Shown here piece by piece: positions 53,703 through 62,633 of a stretch of 64,000 bases of DNA (position 1 is its first letter; every line of letters begins with the position of its first letter). The notes under the pieces are model-generated. The model was given only the letters and a program-made list of their open reading frames with translations. It was not told the DNA's origin and made no database searches. The stretch covers positions 6,972 through 70,971 of the forward strand of contig CAZUNG010000015.1 of NCBI GenBank assembly GCA_964621905.1, given 5' to 3'. This DNA is from Ruminococcus_G sp964621905. GTDB lineage: Bacteria > Bacillota > Clostridia > Lachnospirales > Lachnospiraceae. A program made the translations under genes and the position numbers.

Positions 53703-55244
53703 TTAATATCCGAAAATATCTGCCAGCTGATCAACGTAGTGAACATCCTCTTCTTCTCCGCCCTTGATGCCGGTAATGTCAATGAACTCGAAGTCAGCGC
53801 CCATGCTTCCTCCCAACGTCCTGGTGATCAGTCCGGTATCACCCATCGCACAGATTATAATCGGCATTTCCAGTTCTTCTTCTCTGAGTTTTTTCGTCAC
53901 GACAGAGGTCCGAACCGCATCGTCATAATTCGTTGCCATCAGATAGAATTTCGGAAGGTCTGCCCCTTTTTCAACACATTCTCTGAATGTTGCAGCAATC
54001 TCCTCATTGCTCGGTGTTTCTGTCCATTTATGCTGAGATACCACAAATTTCGTATCTGATTTTACGCAGGCTTCTTTCAGTGTATTAATATAATCGATGT
54101 CATTATCGATCTCACAGTCGCAGTATTCGATCAATCCTGTACTTACCAGTGCAGAAGCCATTTTTAACCGAAGTGCATCCGGATACCACGTTTTTCCCCC
54201 CTCTTTCTTAACACGGAATGTCATGAGCATCGGCACATCCGGCAGAATTTCTTTGATTTCTTTCAACGCATGTTTCCAATAATCTTCTGTAAATTTGCTG
54301 CTGTCCATTGGCAGACAGTAATCCACACGCCACTCTACCATCTCCGGATTGTAACGCGCCACGTTTCTCGCCGCTTCCAGGATATCATTCTTCGTTCGTT
54401 CTTTCAGCATGAAACAGCGAAGAAAACGTTCGCCGCCCATAATATGTTTCTCACCCATGTCGAACTGAACTTTGCTCTGTATTTTTTTGCAGCTGCCGTA
54501 GATTTCATACATCGCCTTATACTGCGCATAGCTTTCAAACATACCGTCTTCCGGCGGGTTGAGATGATAGAAACCAAAGTTATTTCCGCACCGCTCCGAT
54601 AAGATACGCGTCTGGAATCCGACTTCTCCCATCGGAAATACGCACGTCGGCACACTGACAAGATTGTCTGCCGCGATTTTTTTTGCCGCATAACCCAGTA
54701 CAATGACATCTGGATCATTTTTTGTCATATACGCAAGGTAAATCATGTCAGCACCTTTCGTCTCTGCAGCCTTTGCCGTATGGATAATCTCATCTTCCGA
54801 TGCAATTCCGTCAAAATTGATATAAGAAAGCATCAGTTTCACACCGTTGTCAGCTGCAATCTTCTTCATCGCTGCAACATAGGTATCCGATGCAAATACC
54901 TCTGCTGCGATAATATCAACGATACCTGCCTTTGCAGCTTCTTCTGCCGTCTGCAATTTCTCATCTTCCGATGCCGCGGCATCGGAACCTGTGGTATCCA
55001 GGTTAAGAAGAACCGCCTGACTTTCAACATCATCTTTACATTCCGTCAAAACAGCAAGTGCGTCACCAGTCTTTGCAAGATTTCCAACTTTGATCTCAAT
55101 GCCGGATTCTCCTAACGCAGCCGCCTCTTTCAACTGTTTTCTCATTTCTTCTGCATTCGATGGAGCGATTGCTATAAACCTTGAATAATCACTTCCGCCT
55201 ATTACTGTGTTTTTTACCTGGACTGTTTTTTTTGTCAAAATCAT
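53703..55244 (-). CDS. Tandem fusion of two type I 3-dehydroquinate dehydratase-like domains
   Basis: 513 residues, twice the usual 220-255 of AroD. The N-terminal half opens KKTVQVKNTVIGG like AroD, and the second copy begins near residue 266 (KHIMGGERFLRCFML). In the C-terminal half the known active-site residues align: Glu304 in EWRVD, His405 in VVSQHKW, Lys432 (Schiff-base position) in LPKFYLMA and Arg475 in LITRTLGG. In the N-terminal half only Glu50 and Arg213 remain; His and Lys are lost (SYINF, IYLAYM). Neither half shows the SAPGQ loop of true DHQ dehydratases. It is probably a Schiff-base dehydratase or aldolase for a related ring or sugar acid. AAAGGAG precedes the ATG. Confidence 0.8.
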   Translation of the reverse strand: MILTKKTVQVKNTVIGGSDYSRFIAIAPSNAEEMRKQLKEAAALGESGIEIKVGNLAKTGDALAVLTECKDDVESQAVLLNLDTTGSDAAASEDEKLQTAEEAAKAGIVDIIAAEVFASDTYVAAMKKIAADNGVKLMLSYINFDGIASEDEIIHTAKAAETKGADMIYLAYMTKNDPDVIVLGYAAKKIAADNLVSVPTCVFPMGEVGFQTRILSERCGNNFGFYHLNPPEDGMFESYAQYKAMYEIYGSCKKIQSKVQFDMGEKHIMGGERFLRCFMLKERTKNDILEAARNVARYNPEMVEWRVDYCLPMDSSKFTEDYWKHALKEIKEILPDVPMLMTFRVKKEGGKTWYPDALRLKMASALVSTGLIEYCDCEIDNDIDYINTLKEACVKSDTKFVVSQHKWTETPSNEEIAATFRECVEKGADLPKFYLMATNYDDAVRTSVVTKKLREEELEMPIIICAMGDTGLITRTLGGSMGADFEFIDITGIKGGEEEDVHYVDQLADIFGY

Positions 55245-55335
55245 GTTATACTCCTTTCTTTTGATCCTTCTGGTGATTGATACCTCTCAATCATTACTAC
55301 CCAGATGAACCAATCCGAGAACTACATCTGTTATG

Positions 55336-55505
55336 AATGATTTTTTATTCATCCCTATGTATTTCTCTACCTGACTATTTTATAGTATGAATATACGCTA
55401 ATTCATTCCTATTTTCAAGTATATTTTTTATTTTCATTCTATTTCTACGTTTTCCACAATTATAAACATCCGTTTTCGTGCAAATGGTTCTATTTTGAAT
55501 ACGAA
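55336..55505 (-). promoter_or_regulatory. Promoter block A for the enzyme half of the cluster
   Basis: Contains TTGAAA (55413-55418), 17 bases, TATATT (55390-55395) on the minus strand. The block is shared with 59055-59224: same promoter and spacer start (ATAGGAATGAATT), GTAGAAATAGAATGAAA against GTAGAAATGGTATGAAA, and ACCATTTGCAC against ACCAATTGCAC upstream. A GAATGA..TTATTCATCC leader motif is also common to both. Confidence 0.8.
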
Positions 55506-55518
55506 TGATTTTTAAAAA

Positions 55519-56508
55519 TTAATGTACCTTTGCAGATCTTCTCTGTTTCACGATATCGATCAAAACAGCCGCCAGCAATACAAGCCCCGTGATGATCTGC
55601 TGCCAGTTTGCATTCAGACCGATAAATGGAAGACCGACTTTCAGCACCAGAATTACACAGGTACCGATGAAAATGCCGGGAATCGTTCCGTATCCGCCCG
55701 CTGCTGATACGCCGCCGACAATCGCACCTCCGATGGCATCCATTTCCATACCCGCGCCCTGCCCCGGCTGAATCGTGGGCGTGGCAGCCGCATACGCAAT
55801 CGCAGCGACACCGGTAAATAACCCACAGACCGCATAAACCATGACATGATAGAACTTAACGTTGACACCGGACAACATCGTTGCTTCCCTGTTGGACCCG
55901 ATGGCAATCACATAACGCCCGAATTTTGTACTGTTCAGCACATAACGCATAACAAACATTAAAATGAAAATCCAAAGAAACCCCGTCGGAATCAATATCC
56001 CGGCTTCTGTTTTGACTTTGAAAATATTATGAAACCATCCGCCCGGCTGAGAAATCATCGGCCACGGAATCGCATAATTGTTTGCCACAAGAGATCCCGC
56101 CCCACGGACAATCATGCTGGTACACAGTGTGACCAGAAACGGCGGCAGATTCATAACCCCTACCAGAACACCGTTGGCAATACCGAAAATTCCTGCCACA
56201 ACAAGAGTTACCAGTATTCCTACAATCACCGGCGCCTCAAGAAAACGAACGACAGCGCCGCCAATTGCTGCGTATGCAACCAGCCCGGTTCCGATGGAAA
56301 GATCAACACCGCCTGTAATCAGCGTAAGCCCCACACCGAATGCCATCAACATGTAGAAATTCGCATAATCAAACATCGTAACCAGTGTTGTATACCGCGC
56401 AAACTGGGGATTCAGGCAGCTGAATCCCACATACAGCAAAATCAATACGATAAATACAACAAATTCCTGGCTCGCTGCCAGTTTTCGAAACTTGCTTTTT
56501 TTATTCAT
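55519..56508 (-). CDS. Ribose-type ABC permease (second permease of cluster)
   Basis: 329 residues from the ATG at 56508 (AGGAGGGG upstream). BPD_transp_2 family with about nine to ten helices. Motifs LITGGVDLSIGTGLVAYAAI and the coupling region AIGGAIVGGVSAAGGYG are intact. It starts 10 bases after the ATPase stop. Together with the permease at 58044-59015 it could form a heteromeric channel. Most ribose-type importers use one permease type. Confidence 0.9.
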   Translation of the reverse strand: MNKKSKFRKLAASQEFVVFIVLILLYVGFSCLNPQFARYTTLVTMFDYANFYMLMAFGVGLTLITGGVDLSIGTGLVAYAAIGGAVVRFLEAPVIVGILVTLVVAGIFGIANGVLVGVMNLPPFLVTLCTSMIVRGAGSLVANNYAIPWPMISQPGGWFHNIFKVKTEAGILIPTGFLWIFILMFVMRYVLNSTKFGRYVIAIGSNREATMLSGVNVKFYHVMVYAVCGLFTGVAAIAYAAATPTIQPGQGAGMEMDAIGGAIVGGVSAAGGYGTIPGIFIGTCVILVLKVGLPFIGLNANWQQIITGLVLLAAVLIDIVKQRRSAKVH

Positions 56509-56518
56509 AACGCCCCTC

Positions 56519-58015
56519 CTAAGAAATATTTCTTGTTGCTTTGTCCATAATATTCTCCGAAGTAGCTTCCGAAATATCAATTTCTCCCTTAATTTCCCCT
56601 TCACACATAACAATAATCCGGTCGCTCATGCGGAGAATCTCTGTCATTTCTGAAGAAATCATAATAATAGATTTTCCTTCCGAAGCCAGTTGATTTATCA
56701 GTTTATAGATCTCATTTTTGGCTCCTACATCAATACCTCTTGTCGGTTCATCAAAAATAAGAATATCACAGTCACGCGCCAGCCATTTTGCGATGACAAC
56801 TTTTTGCTGGTTACCTCCGGAAAGATTCAGAACCAGCTCCTCTGAACCCGGCGTCTTGGTTGCCAGTCTCTTAATATATTCTTCAGACACTTTATTTTCC
56901 GCTTTTTTATTAATCAAAAAACCGTTCATATAATTTTCAAGACATGCCATCGTTGTATTTTCCGCAATGGATCTTCCCACAACGACGCCGTACCGCTTTC
57001 TGTCTTCCGAAAGATAACCGATTCCGTATTTAACGGCATCCTGCGGAGATTTAATATCCACTTTTTTACCGCCTACGTAAATGCTGCCGCTCTGTTTCGG
57101 GTCCGCACCGAATAACGCCCTTGCCATCTCCGTACGGCCGGCACCCATCAGACCGGAAAATCCCAGGATTTCTCCTTTATGCAGCTCAAAGCTTACGTTT
57201 TTCACCAACTTTCCGGCATTCAGATTTTCTACCTTCAGAACCACCGGTGCATCCGGCGGACAGGTACTTTGCTGTTTCGGATCCTCATAAATCACACGTC
57301 CCACCATCATGTTGATAATGTCATCTTTCGTACTTTCCTTCGTAATCAATGTTCCCACATACGTACCGTCACGCATGACCGTAACTCTGTCTGTAATGAC
57401 CTTAATCTCATCCATGCGATGCGAAATATAAACGATGCCAATCTGCTGCTTTTGCAGATCACGGATAATCACAAACAAATCTTCAATCTCTTTTTCCGCA
57501 AGCGCCGCAGAAGGCTCATCAAAAATAATCACTTTGGCTTTATGAGAAATAGCTTTTGCAATTTCACACATCTGCTGTTTTCCTACCGTAAGATCACTCA
57601 TTTTCACAGCCGGATCGATTTCGATTTTTAAACGCTCAAAAAGTTCTTTTGAATCTTTAATCATCTTTTTCTCATCGATGCCGAATCCTTTTCTCGGTTC
57701 ACGGCCAAGGAAAATATTCTGCGCTACCGTAAGATCACCTACCATGTTAAGCTCCTGGTGCACGATGATAACACCTGCATCCTGTGCTTCTCTTGCACTA
57801 TGAAATTCAACTTCTCTTCCTTCATATATAATAGAACCGGAATCTTTCGTATAAATTCCTGTCAGAACTTTCATCAGTGTTGATTTACCGGCTCCGTTTT
57901 CTCCCATCAGCGCATGTACTTCCCCCCGTCTCACATCAAAGTCGACATGATCCAATGCATGAACACCGGGAAACGATTTGTCAATTTGTTTCATTTCCAA
58001 TATTACTTCGCCCAT
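56519..58015 (-). CDS. Ribose-type ABC transporter ATPase (RbsA/MglA-like)
   Basis: 498 residues with two ATPase domains. Domain 1: Walker A GENGAGKST (about residues 38-46), signature LTVGKQQMCE, Walker B VIIFDEPSAALAE. Domain 2: degenerate Walker A GLMGAGRTE, signature LSGGNQQKV, Walker B ILIFDEPTRGID. It is about as long as the RbsA of the window's rbs operon but clearly distinct in sequence. It energises the two flanking permeases. Confidence 0.94.
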   Translation of the reverse strand: MGEVILEMKQIDKSFPGVHALDHVDFDVRRGEVHALMGENGAGKSTLMKVLTGIYTKDSGSIIYEGREVEFHSAREAQDAGVIIVHQELNMVGDLTVAQNIFLGREPRKGFGIDEKKMIKDSKELFERLKIEIDPAVKMSDLTVGKQQMCEIAKAISHKAKVIIFDEPSAALAEKEIEDLFVIIRDLQKQQIGIVYISHRMDEIKVITDRVTVMRDGTYVGTLITKESTKDDIINMMVGRVIYEDPKQQSTCPPDAPVVLKVENLNAGKLVKNVSFELHKGEILGFSGLMGAGRTEMARALFGADPKQSGSIYVGGKKVDIKSPQDAVKYGIGYLSEDRKRYGVVVGRSIAENTTMACLENYMNGFLINKKAENKVSEEYIKRLATKTPGSEELVLNLSGGNQQKVVIAKWLARDCDILIFDEPTRGIDVGAKNEIYKLINQLASEGKSIIMISSEMTEILRMSDRIIVMCEGEIKGEIDISEATSENIMDKATRNIS

Positions 58016-58043
58016 CCTCTTCTCCTTTACAGTTGCCGGTCAA

Positions 58044-59015
58044 TCAGTTCTTTCTTCGTCTTGCCGAAACATCGATGTAAACCGCCGCAATAACGATAAT
58101 CGCCGTAATAATCAACTGAATATCCTTGGTAAACTTCATCGCCAAAATACCTTCCTGAATCAGTGCAATCATCAGTGCTCCGATTACCGTACCTCCGATG
58201 GATGCCAGTCCTCCGAGCATGGAAGTACCGCCCATAACACATGCGGCAATGGCCTCGTTGTTATACTGGTCTCCATATCCCGGCTGAACCGTCGAATACG
58301 CTGCTGCAAAAAATACAGCTGCAATACCTGCCAGAGTACCGCAGATAATAAATGCGGCCATTTCCCATTTCTTTGTATTAACACCTGAAAGACGAACAGC
58401 TTCACGGTTGCTGCCCAACCCAAGAATATATCGACCCGGTCTTGTATTATTCAGGATAACAGAACAAATCACCGCTGCAATCAGGAAAATAATCAGTCCT
58501 ACCGGGACATTTCCTGTCTTCAAAAGGCTGCGGAACCATCCGCCTTGCTCCGCACTCTGCGGCCAGCTGACAGTCGTTGTTTTTGTATAGACCGATGCAA
58601 TTCCTTTTGCAATATTCATGGATGCCATAGAAATAATAAACGGCGGTACATCCCAGTAAGCAACCATATAACCGTTAAATATTCCAAACAGCGTTCCCAC
58701 GAGAATACACATAATCAATGCGGCCGCCATCGGCAGGCCATACTGATTCATCGTATAACCGGATATCAATGCGCAGCAGAACATAACCGGTCCGATACTG
58801 AAATCAATTCCGCCCGTTGCAATTACGAACGTGACACCCAATGCCAAAAACCCAAGAAAGCATGCGTAGTTAAGCATACTCATCACATGGGATAAGCCGA
58901 AGAAATTAGGAATGGATACGCAAAAAATGACGTATAGGAAGACCATAACCAGAAATAAGATCATTCTGTTGAACCCAAGTTTCCTGACAATTGGACTTTG
59001 TTTTATCTTTCCCAT
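58044..59015 (-). CDS. Ribose-type ABC permease (first permease of cluster)
   Basis: 323 residues, BPD_transp_2 family. Landmarks are VIATGGIDFSIGPVMFCCAL and the coupling loop CVMGGTSMLGGLASIGG. It is the first gene behind promoter block B. Similar in type to the downstream permease but different in detail, which supports a heteromeric pair rather than a recent duplication. Confidence 0.9.
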   Translation of the reverse strand: MGKIKQSPIVRKLGFNRMILFLVMVFLYVIFCVSIPNFFGLSHVMSMLNYACFLGFLALGVTFVIATGGIDFSIGPVMFCCALISGYTMNQYGLPMAAALIMCILVGTLFGIFNGYMVAYWDVPPFIISMASMNIAKGIASVYTKTTTVSWPQSAEQGGWFRSLLKTGNVPVGLIIFLIAAVICSVILNNTRPGRYILGLGSNREAVRLSGVNTKKWEMAAFIICGTLAGIAAVFFAAAYSTVQPGYGDQYNNEAIAACVMGGTSMLGGLASIGGTVIGALMIALIQEGILAMKFTKDIQLIITAIIVIAAVYIDVSARRRKN

Positions 59016-59054
59016 CGTTTAACCCCCTTGTACAATACGGATGAGGATAAATAA

Positions 59055-59224
59055 GAATGTTTTTATTCATCCTGTTTTTCTTTAATTCGAACGTTCTGCA
59101 TAGTATGAATATATAACAATTCATTCCTATTTTCAAGCATGTTTCTTATCTTTCATACCATTTCTACATATTCTACAATTGTAACCTTTTATTATTGTGC
59201 AATTGGTATGCTTTAAACCGAATC
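59055..59224 (-). promoter_or_regulatory. Promoter block B for the transporter half of the cluster
   Basis: TTGAAA (59131-59136), 17 bases, TATATT (59108-59113) on the minus strand. It shares about 120-170 bases of similar sequence with block A at 55336-55505. A palindromic ACAATTGT lies in the shared upstream part (59175-59182) and is a candidate operator half. Confidence 0.8.
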
Positions 59225-59261
59225 AATATAAAAATTTATCATTTTTTGTGAATGTTGAATA

Positions 59262-59291
59262 TTGCACAATATCGTTCGCTTATGATATGAT
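59262..59291 (+). promoter_or_regulatory. Promoter of the DUF6553-like gene
   Basis: TTGCAC (59262-59267), 18 bases, TATGAT (59286-59291), 31 bases before the start codon. Confidence 0.6.
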
Positions 59292-59322
59292 TTGCAATAA
59301 TCGTTACAGGAGGAATGTGCGC

Positions 59323-59940
59323 ATGCAGAAAAAAACATGGGAAATGGCATATTATCAGGAAACAAAACGTGCAAACCGAAAGGGACTATTAGAGAGGGCA
59401 ATCGCAGCTGATGGATTGACACCGGAAAACGAACTGCGTCAAAAACTTTATAACCTCCGTTACAATGGCAGTAAAGAAAATCAGGAGGTCGACTATTTTA
59501 TCCGCGGTCTGATGACATTGGAATATATGAAAGTTTCCAAAAGTATCTGGGATCACAAGAAAAAAAAGAGACGGGAACGTGACAGCGTATTAAAAGACTT
59601 ACAGTGTGATCTGGCAATTTCCTGCGGAGAAGCCGGTAAACAGATCATTTACAGCGAATATTGCAATCTGATAAAATTGTATCTGGAACTCTGTGAACAT
59701 GACCGCACTTATAGTTCTCTTATATTTGGACTGGGTAAAATTAAGCGCACAACTTTTGAAAAAAAGGTGTCGGATGATATCTATCGTATTGCCTACGTTG
59801 TGCCAAAAGTGCTGGGCATAGAAAACGAACTCTGTTTATTTTCAAAAGCAGCGTCCCGCATGCTCTGTCAACAATATCCCGAAGAGACTGATTCCTTTTA
59901 TAAGCGCATAACAGAATCAACTGTCGTATCAGATTGGTAA
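59323..59940 (+). CDS. DUF6553-like cytoplasmic protein
   Basis: 205 residues from the ATG at 59323, with AGGAGG upstream. The longer frame from 59197 starts before the promoter. No signal peptide or membrane helix. The N-terminus WEMAYYQETKRANRKGLLERAI, a central basic helix (KKKKRRERDSVLKDL) and the C-terminal LCLFSKAASRML resemble the uncharacterised clostridial DUF6553 family, an assignment I make from memory. It diverges from the importer gene, but the intergenic region is long enough for separate control. Function unknown. Confidence 0.7.
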   Translation: MQKKTWEMAYYQETKRANRKGLLERAIAADGLTPENELRQKLYNLRYNGSKENQEVDYFIRGLMTLEYMKVSKSIWDHKKKKRRERDSVLKDLQCDLAISCGEAGKQIIYSEYCNLIKLYLELCEHDRTYSSLIFGLGKIKRTTFEKKVSDDIYRIAYVVPKVLGIENELCLFSKAASRMLCQQYPEETDSFYKRITESTVVSDW

Positions 59941-59990
59941 GTTTGAAAAAGATAGGCATCATAAAAAAAGTGCGGTTATCTAAACGCAGA

Positions 59991-60028
59991 AAAGCCGAAA
60001 ACCTGGTATGATCAAGGTTTTCGGCTTT
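59991..60028. terminator. Terminator shared by the DUF6553-like gene and the tRNA fragment
   Basis: A perfect 14-bp stem AAAGCCGAAAACCT/AGGTTTTCGGCTTT with a 10-base loop. T-rich on both sides (ATTTG on plus, TTTTCTG on minus). Confidence 0.8.
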
Positions 60029-60033
60029 ATTTG

Positions 60034-60086
60034 TGGCGTTCCCGAGGTGATTCGAACACCCGGCCTACCGCTTAGGAGAGCGGTGT
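60034..60086 (-). pseudogene. 3' half of tRNA-Arg (anticodon CCT), probable att scar
   Basis: The minus strand reads ACCGC, T, CTCCTAA, GCGGT: an anticodon arm with CCT and one extra base in the loop. A variable loop follows, then the T-arm GTGTTCGAATCAC and the 3' acceptor strand CGGGAAC-G-CCA (CCA encoded at 60034-60036). The expected 5' acceptor GTTCCCG and D-arm are absent upstream. Only the 3' half, the part that integrases use as attachment core, is present. Confidence 0.75.
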
Positions 60087-60315
60087 TCCCCTGTCAATGG
60101 CAGGTAATCACTGTGCTCCTAAGTCCAGTAAAATCAAGGTAAAAATCGGTTTCCGAGTTCTTCCTGGGACGTTTATATATTCCTTTGTAAGCCTGAGTAA
60201 AACTCTTCTGGTGTGCAGAAATTGGGCAATTGCCCACATTTGGGAAACACTCAGGTGTCAGTTCTATTATAATACAAATAGATGGATTTGAGAAGATGGT
60301 GTTGGCCACAAAGAG
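60087..60315. other. Gap after the tRNA fragment, no gene recognised
   Basis: Contains short open stretches on the minus strand (for example PISAHQKSFTQAYKGIYKRP) without ribosome binding site or recognisable family. It may be decayed coding DNA. Confidence 0.4.
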
Positions 60316-61452
60316 TCAACATACTTCCCTAGTTTCATTTTTTAATTCTTTCTTCAGACGCATCAATTCTTCATAGTTGACAGCTGTCTGAAAAACATTA
60401 TTATAAAACTGCCTGCTTTTTAGTAATTCCGGTCTGATGTCATAACTGCTATACATATTGGTCAGATGAACATTTTTATCTGCCTTGGCAATAAATATAT
60501 TATCCTGTCGATTGAATAAATCCAACAACTCACAATAGTTCGTAGTAAAAATCAGGGTTGCATTATGTTTGTTTACAGATTTATCTTTATAGAGACTAAT
60601 CATATTTTCTACCAGTGTTTTATGAAAATGATTTTCCACCTCATCCACAATAAGATCAAATCCATTCTGCAAAGAAGCAACAACTAAAATGTATAAAAGC
60701 ATTCCTTTCGTGGTTCCACTGGATAACAGATATAAGAGATCTTTATCTGAAACTGTTCTTTCATCTCCACAAAAATTGATTTTATAATTATGATCATCCA
60801 TTTTCTGCAATTCCGAAATATTCTCATCAAAAATAGTAATTACTTTACCTAAAATATCGGTTGAAATATGAAGATCTTTCAGCGTAGCAAATAACAAACG
60901 ATAAGTGTCCACACCTTTTCCAAAGCTATCAAAATAAATAGCCCTTGTTGCTTTTTTCTTTAATACAAAGAAAATACTGGAGGTATCCTCCGGAAGTTCC
61001 CCAGATACCTTTACATCTGCAAATCCGTCATCATCATATATTGTTTTTATATTACTTTTGAAATATTTTTTTCTACGGATTCTTTGATTTGTAAAAATGG
61101 CCTTGCTGCCTATAGAATCACTATTCTCAAGAATTGTTTCATAGCGGTAAATAAATCCTTCAAAAAAGAAATCCATCAAAAGTTCTACCCGGTCAAAGCT
61201 GTATGGCTTTGACTCCAAACGAAAGTCACCAAGAATAGAATAACAAGCATCCAGAAGTTCAACTGCTGTTGTTTTTCCAGACGCATTCTTCCCAACAAAT
61301 GCCATAGTATTATACACATACAATTCATCAGCAATTTCTTGAAGTTCGTATTCTTTATCTTCTGCTGTTTTTTTTGATCTGGCAACAAGATCTATTTCAA
61401 ATCCGCTTGCACAATTTTTGAAGTGGTTTGCTTTTACATGCAATAGTTTCAT
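60316..61452 (-). CDS. AAA family ATPase (SMC/OLD-like, possible defence protein)
   Basis: 378 residues from the ATG at 61452 with AGGAGGTGAG upstream. N-terminal strand KLLHVKANHFKN, Walker A GKNASGKTT (about residues 54-62), a long helical middle, then an ABC-type signature LLSSGTTKGMLL and Walker B FDLIVDEVENHFH followed by the TLIFTTNYCELL strand. This layout is that of AAA_15/AAA_21 ATPases, which often act in phage defence together with an RloB- or TOPRIM-type partner. No partner gene is next to it. AT-rich composition and the nearby tRNA scar fit acquired DNA. Confidence 0.8.
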   Translation of the reverse strand: MKLLHVKANHFKNCASGFEIDLVARSKKTAEDKEYELQEIADELYVYNTMAFVGKNASGKTTAVELLDACYSILGDFRLESKPYSFDRVELLMDFFFEGFIYRYETILENSDSIGSKAIFTNQRIRRKKYFKSNIKTIYDDDGFADVKVSGELPEDTSSIFFVLKKKATRAIYFDSFGKGVDTYRLLFATLKDLHISTDILGKVITIFDENISELQKMDDHNYKINFCGDERTVSDKDLLYLLSSGTTKGMLLYILVVASLQNGFDLIVDEVENHFHKTLVENMISLYKDKSVNKHNATLIFTTNYCELLDLFNRQDNIFIAKADKNVHLTNMYSSYDIRPELLKSRQFYNNVFQTAVNYEELMRLKKELKNETREVC

Positions 61453-61569
61453 CACTTCTCACCTCCTGCTCATATTATACTATTTTATCAAAGTTAAAAC
61501 AATAAAAATGTTTAAACCCGGATATCCATAGTTATGATATCCATATTTCAGTATTATATGCAGAATATT

Positions 61570-62607
61570 CTACTCTATCGCTACCTTAATAACTCCATCC
61601 TCTTGACTTTCGAACAACCGATACGCTTCTTCTATGTCTGCCAACGCATATGTATGTGTAATTAACGGAGTAGTATCAAGCTTTCCTTCTTTAATCAGTT
61701 GCAAGGTTTCTGCACAATGACAACCATCCACGCCACCAGTTTTGAAGATCAGGTTCTTTCCATACATCTGCGGCAAAGGTAATTCTTGCGATTCTTCATA
61801 CATTGCAACCACCGTGACAATCGCATTAGGACGTGCTGCTTCCCATGCCATGCGAAATGTCTGATTACTTCCTGCAACCTCAAGCACTCGATCTGCCCCG
61901 CCGTGTTCACAATGTTCTTTCACATATTGCACAACATTTACTTCCTTAGCATCCAACACTGTCACTTCTGGATAATGAGTCTTTAGAAAATGTATTCGTT
62001 CCGGATTCACTTCACTTATAAATATCTGCCTTGGATGCTTCAGCATCACGCACAATAATGTGCATATCCCAGTTGGGCCGCCACCTATAATGAGAACAGA
62101 ATCTTTCTCCGTAATTTCGCTAATATCGCAAGCCCAATATCCTGTAGCCAATACATCTCCTACCAAAAGTGCCTGCCGGTCTGTCACTCCATCCGGAATC
62201 TTTGTAAGTCCCTGATTCGCGTAAGGCACACGCACATACTCAGCCTGTCCACCATCAATTCTACATCCTAATGCCCAACCTCCGAGCGAATCCGTACAGT
62301 TATTCACATAACCTTGCTGACAAAAGAAACATTTTCCACAAAACGTCTCAACATTTACCACAACGTGGTCACCCGGCTTCACCTGATTCACATCTGGTCC
62401 AACTTCTTCGACAATCCCCACCATCTCGTGGCCTACTGTAATTCCCGGAACTGCCCGCGGCACTGCACCGTGTTTTATATGAATATCACTCGAACAAATA
62501 CTTCCCAACGTAACACGTACAATCGCATCTTCGTTCTCAATCAGCTTCGGACACGGCTTATCCGTCAATTCAAATCTTTCCTTTTCGACATATGTATATG
62601 CTAACAT
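61570..62607 (-). CDS. Zinc-dependent alcohol dehydrogenase (MDR family)
   Basis: 345 residues from the ATG at 62607 (AGGGGTGA upstream). Catalytic zinc motif CSSDIHIKHG and GHEMVGIVEE, structural zinc CGKCFFCQQGYVNNC and cofactor motif GGGPTGICTLLC. IFISEVNPERIHF with Glu after the second strand suggests NAD. C-terminus LITHTYALADIEEAYRLFE is typical. The substrate is unknown. It is followed upstream by the YjbR-like gene in the same direction. Confidence 0.88.
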   Translation of the reverse strand: MLAYTYVEKERFELTDKPCPKLIENEDAIVRVTLGSICSSDIHIKHGAVPRAVPGITVGHEMVGIVEEVGPDVNQVKPGDHVVVNVETFCGKCFFCQQGYVNNCTDSLGGWALGCRIDGGQAEYVRVPYANQGLTKIPDGVTDRQALLVGDVLATGYWACDISEITEKDSVLIIGGGPTGICTLLCVMLKHPRQIFISEVNPERIHFLKTHYPEVTVLDAKEVNVVQYVKEHCEHGGADRVLEVAGSNQTFRMAWEAARPNAIVTVVAMYEESQELPLPQMYGKNLIFKTGGVDGCHCAETLQLIKEGKLDTTPLITHTYALADIEEAYRLFESQEDGVIKVAIE

Positions 62608-62633
62608 TTTTGTCACCCCTACTATTTATTCAT

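Noticed and set aside
60034..60110. A complete tRNA gene
   Set aside because: No 5' acceptor strand or D-arm pairs with the clear 3' half, and the anticodon loop has an extra base.
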